Made by a program: the position numbers and the translations under genes. The notes beneath the pieces are model-generated. The model did no database searches. It was not told where the DNA came from and was given only the letters and a program-made list of their open reading frames with translations. A stretch of 15,559 bases of DNA from Methanomassiliicoccales archaeon. GTDB lineage: Archaea; Thermoplasmatota; Thermoplasmata; Methanomassiliicoccales; Methanomethylophilaceae. Position 1 is the first letter of the stretch, and each line of letters begins with the position of its first letter. Below are positions 14,327 through 15,559 of this stretch, piece after piece. The DNA lies in contig CAAFZG010000134.1 in the NCBI GenBank assembly GCA_900767505.1, positions 1-15,559 on the forward strand. The letters are read 5' to 3'.

Positions 14327-15360
14327 CATCTCGCCTCCGGCATCACGCTGAATTTGTAAAGGTCGTTCTTCCTCTCCACACCGAACCTCACGTCGAGGAA
14401 TGATTCCAAAGTATCCATCTGGCTGAGCAGATGCTTGCTGATGCGGGACACCGAGAAGCAGCTCGGTTCCTCGGACATGGCCATGTAAGGCAGGAGCTGG
14501 TCCGCCGTGTGGACGTCCATCGTAGCGCCGCTCTCGATCTCCCTGAGAAGGTCGTTGGCGGCATCCTTCCCGCACTTGTCCGGAGGATGGCCTCTGGACG
14601 ACAGGGCATTGCTTCCGATCATCCCGTTCTCGTATTCGGCGACAAGGACCAGGCCCGCTCCCTGGGAGCTGCCCTCGGTCCTCTGAAGGTCTATGTCGAT
14701 GTCGAACCGGGGCTTCAAAGTCTCCTTGCAGCTCCTGATCATCTCCTGAGGGACCCAATCCGAGAGCCTCTGGCAGAAGCATACGCCTCTGACGCCGATC
14801 AGCTCCCCCAGGGATTCCTGGACTATGGGGTCTATGCGTCCCATGGGGTCGAGGGAGGCGATGACGCGTCCGCCGCCCTGAGGATAGAATCCCCTTTCGA
14901 TGATCTTCGCATCGGCATCGATGTTCATGCGCTTCATCATGGGGAACAGAAGCGTCTGATAGTAGTCGATCGGAGGGGCCCACATCACATTGGTGCCTCC
15001 GCAGATGTCCACGGTGAGCTTCTGGGTGTGGTTGCGGGCCGCCAGCAGCATGGCCTGCAGTACGAGGCTGATGCTCCCTGCGGAACTGATGTTGATGTCC
15101 AGGTTGTACACCTGGTCGTCGCCCGGGATGAAAGTGAGGTCCCCCGAGCCGATCCTGCATCCTTCGACTTCGGATCCCGTCATCTGTGCGACCGCATTCA
15201 CGGCGGCGACATGCTGGCGGGAGAGTCCGTTGGTCGGCCTGTTCTCTCTGATGCGTGTGAGATGGACAGGTATCCCTGTCACAGTCGACATGGCTACGGT
15301 GGTGCGTACCATCTGGCCGCCACCTTCGCCGCGGGAACCATCTATCTCTACCATTTCCAT
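14326..15360 (-). CDS. rtcA: RNA 3'-terminal phosphate cyclase
   Basis: ATP-dependent enzyme that converts RNA 3'-phosphate (or 2'-phosphate) ends to 2',3'-cyclic phosphate through an enzyme-AMP intermediate; 344 residues, close to the E. coli length. Motifs are IDGSRGEGGGQMVRT (6-20), NGLSRQH (44-50), the long signature CGGTNVMWAPPIDYY (120-134), RGFYPQGGG (156-164) and VHTADQLLPYMA, in which H284 matches the adenylated histidine. The start is ATG 15360, with ATG 15354 as an alternative. GGGGTGA (15370-15364) lies 3 nt before the first and 9 nt before the second, so the second is a real option. Translation of arfC is coupled by TGATG. The upstream region is unusually rich in repeats. Confidence 0.94.
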   Translation of the reverse strand: MEMVEIDGSRGEGGGQMVRTTVAMSTVTGIPVHLTRIRENRPTNGLSRQHVAAVNAVAQMTGSEVEGCRIGSGDLTFIPGDDQVYNLDINISSAGSISLVLQAMLLAARNHTQKLTVDICGGTNVMWAPPIDYYQTLLFPMMKRMNIDADAKIIERGFYPQGGGRVIASLDPMGRIDPIVQESLGELIGVRGVCFCQRLSDWVPQEMIRSCKETLKPRFDIDIDLQRTEGSSQGAGLVLVAEYENGMIGSNALSSRGHPPDKCGKDAANDLLREIESGATMDVHTADQLLPYMAMSEEPSCFSVSRISKHLLSQMDTLESFLDVRFGVERKNDLYKFSVMPEAR

Positions 15361-15493
15361 GGGTCACCCCAATGGGTATACGTAAAAAAAGTTGACGTAG
15401 ATGTCAATCGGAAGCAGAAGTATGAGAATTCTCCGCGCAATTTATCGGTGACCCGTGAAATATATGTTTGCTACAACAACAGAACACGGGTCA
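15361..15493. repeat. GGGTCA/TGACCC motif cluster upstream of rtcA
   Basis: GGGTCA occurs at 15361-15366 (plus), TGACCC at 15449-15454, GGGTCA at 15488-15493, and a fourth copy as TGACCC at 15528-15533. Orientation alternates. The middle two belong to a perfect 9-bp inverted repeat, TGACCCGTG (15449-15457) and CACGGGTCA (15485-15493). The first extends to GGGTCACC (15361-15368), exact complement of GGTGACCC (15447-15454), and covers the ribosome binding site of rtcA on the minus strand. These could be operator half-sites or RNA stems. The repeats are read directly; their function is inferred. Confidence 0.55.
15458..15466. promoter_or_regulatory. AT-rich TATA-like element upstream of rtcA
   Basis: AAATATATG on the plus strand (CATATATTT on the minus) sits between the two arms of the TGACCCGTG/CACGGGTCA inverted repeat. 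Read on the minus strand it could drive rtcA-arfC with a leader of about 75 nt. Read on the plus strand it could drive a transcript entering the inverted repeat at the window end. The direction cannot be decided by eye. A weaker alternative for rtcA is the T-run and TACGTATAC at 15376-15393. Confidence 0.4.
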
Positions 15494-15555
15494 GAGGGTC
15501 CATACCATCACTGAGTTAAACTCTTTTTGACCCCTGCTCCGTGTTCTTCGTAGCA
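15469..15555. other. Long interrupted inverted repeat, possible structured RNA or operator array
   Basis: Paired arms from outside in are TGCTAC (15469-15474) with GTAGCA (15550-15555); AGAACACGG (15481-15489) with CCGTGTTCT (15539-15547); CAG (15492-15494) with CTG (15534-15536); and, after one bulged A, GGGTC (15496-15500) with GACCC (15529-15533). The 28-nt apex includes the dyad GAGTT-A-AACTC (15513-15523) followed by a T-run. This makes about 23 base pairs in an 87-nt span. I find no tRNA B-box and no rRNA motif. It may be a small structured RNA, a processing stem of an RNA gene beyond the window, a terminator of such a gene, or a set of protein-binding dyads. Confidence 0.5.
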
Positions 15556-15559
15556 GGAC

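Noticed and set aside
13694..15367. 557-codon minus-strand frame covering both rtcA and arfC
   Set aside because: Only its last 210 codons encode ArfC; the rest is the rtcA sequence read in the wrong frame. It is not a fusion protein.
15469..15559. tRNA gene on either strand at the window end
   Set aside because: A segment resembling a D-arm (TAACTCAGTGATGG on the minus strand) is present, but there is no TTCGA-type T-loop, no acceptor pairing with CCA side and no anticodon arm.
1..15559. CRISPR array, insertion sequence, integrase or attachment site
   Set aside because: No regularly spaced repeats, transposase-like frames or terminal repeats were seen; gene order is tight and core-genome like.

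Overview
The window is archaeal. It carries archaeal information-processing genes (the hypusine-containing factor aIF5A, the C/D-box RNP scaffold Nop5, RNA 3'-phosphate cyclase) and the archaeal riboflavin/F420 reductase ArfC. It also has a contiguous smc-scpA-scpB operon, AT-rich TATA elements upstream of gene blocks, and Shine-Dalgarno sites of the GGAGG/GGTGA type. Gene density is high, G+C is moderately high, and GTG or TTG starts are common. Thirteen of the intact genes stop at TGA, one (smc) at TAA and none at TAG. Together this suggests a Thermoplasmatota methanogen of the Methanomassiliicoccales type, where TAG is used for pyrrolysine. That assignment is an inference from gene content and style, not from a database match.

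Left part, plus strand (1-8570). A family 4 uracil-DNA glycosylase, cut by the window edge, overlaps the start of a NagD-like HAD phosphatase. After a 143-nt leader comes the chromosome-condensation operon: smc (TTG start), scpA and scpB. An ATGA overlap then leads into a degenerate methyltransferase-like protein of unknown job. A promoter follows, then a phosphoglucosamine/phosphomannomutase-type gene. It is interrupted by an in-frame TAA at codon 386. The rest of its C-terminal phosphate-binding domain continues in the same frame to a TGA exactly where the next, convergent gene ends.

Middle part, minus strand (8571-12699). Two transcription units follow each other: mtnA - class II aldolase - nop5, with 4-nt gaps, and aIF5A - speB, with overlapping GTGA. 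Agmatinase makes putrescine or acts on the aIF5A modification pathway. aIF5A is the hypusinated protein. MtnA plus the aldolase look like a route that salvages methylthioribose-1-phosphate or 5-deoxyribose-1-phosphate, by-products of polyamine synthesis and radical-SAM chemistry, to DHAP plus a small aldehyde. The block therefore reads as a polyamine/hypusine/MTA-recycling neighbourhood with an rRNA-methylation scaffold inserted in it.

Right part (12700-15559). A TTG-started HTH regulator with a C-terminal V4R-like domain is divergent from mtnA. The convergent rtcA-arfC pair (TGATG overlap) lies on the minus strand. The last 199 bases, upstream of rtcA, hold no gene but are rich in structure. 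There are four GGGTCA hexamers in alternating orientation, a 9-bp inverted repeat around a TATA element, and a long interrupted inverted repeat running to the window end.

The observations most worth a second look are the ochre-interrupted mutase, the mtnA-aldolase pairing, and the structured region in front of rtcA. I see no CRISPR array, transposase, integrase or rRNA/tRNA gene.
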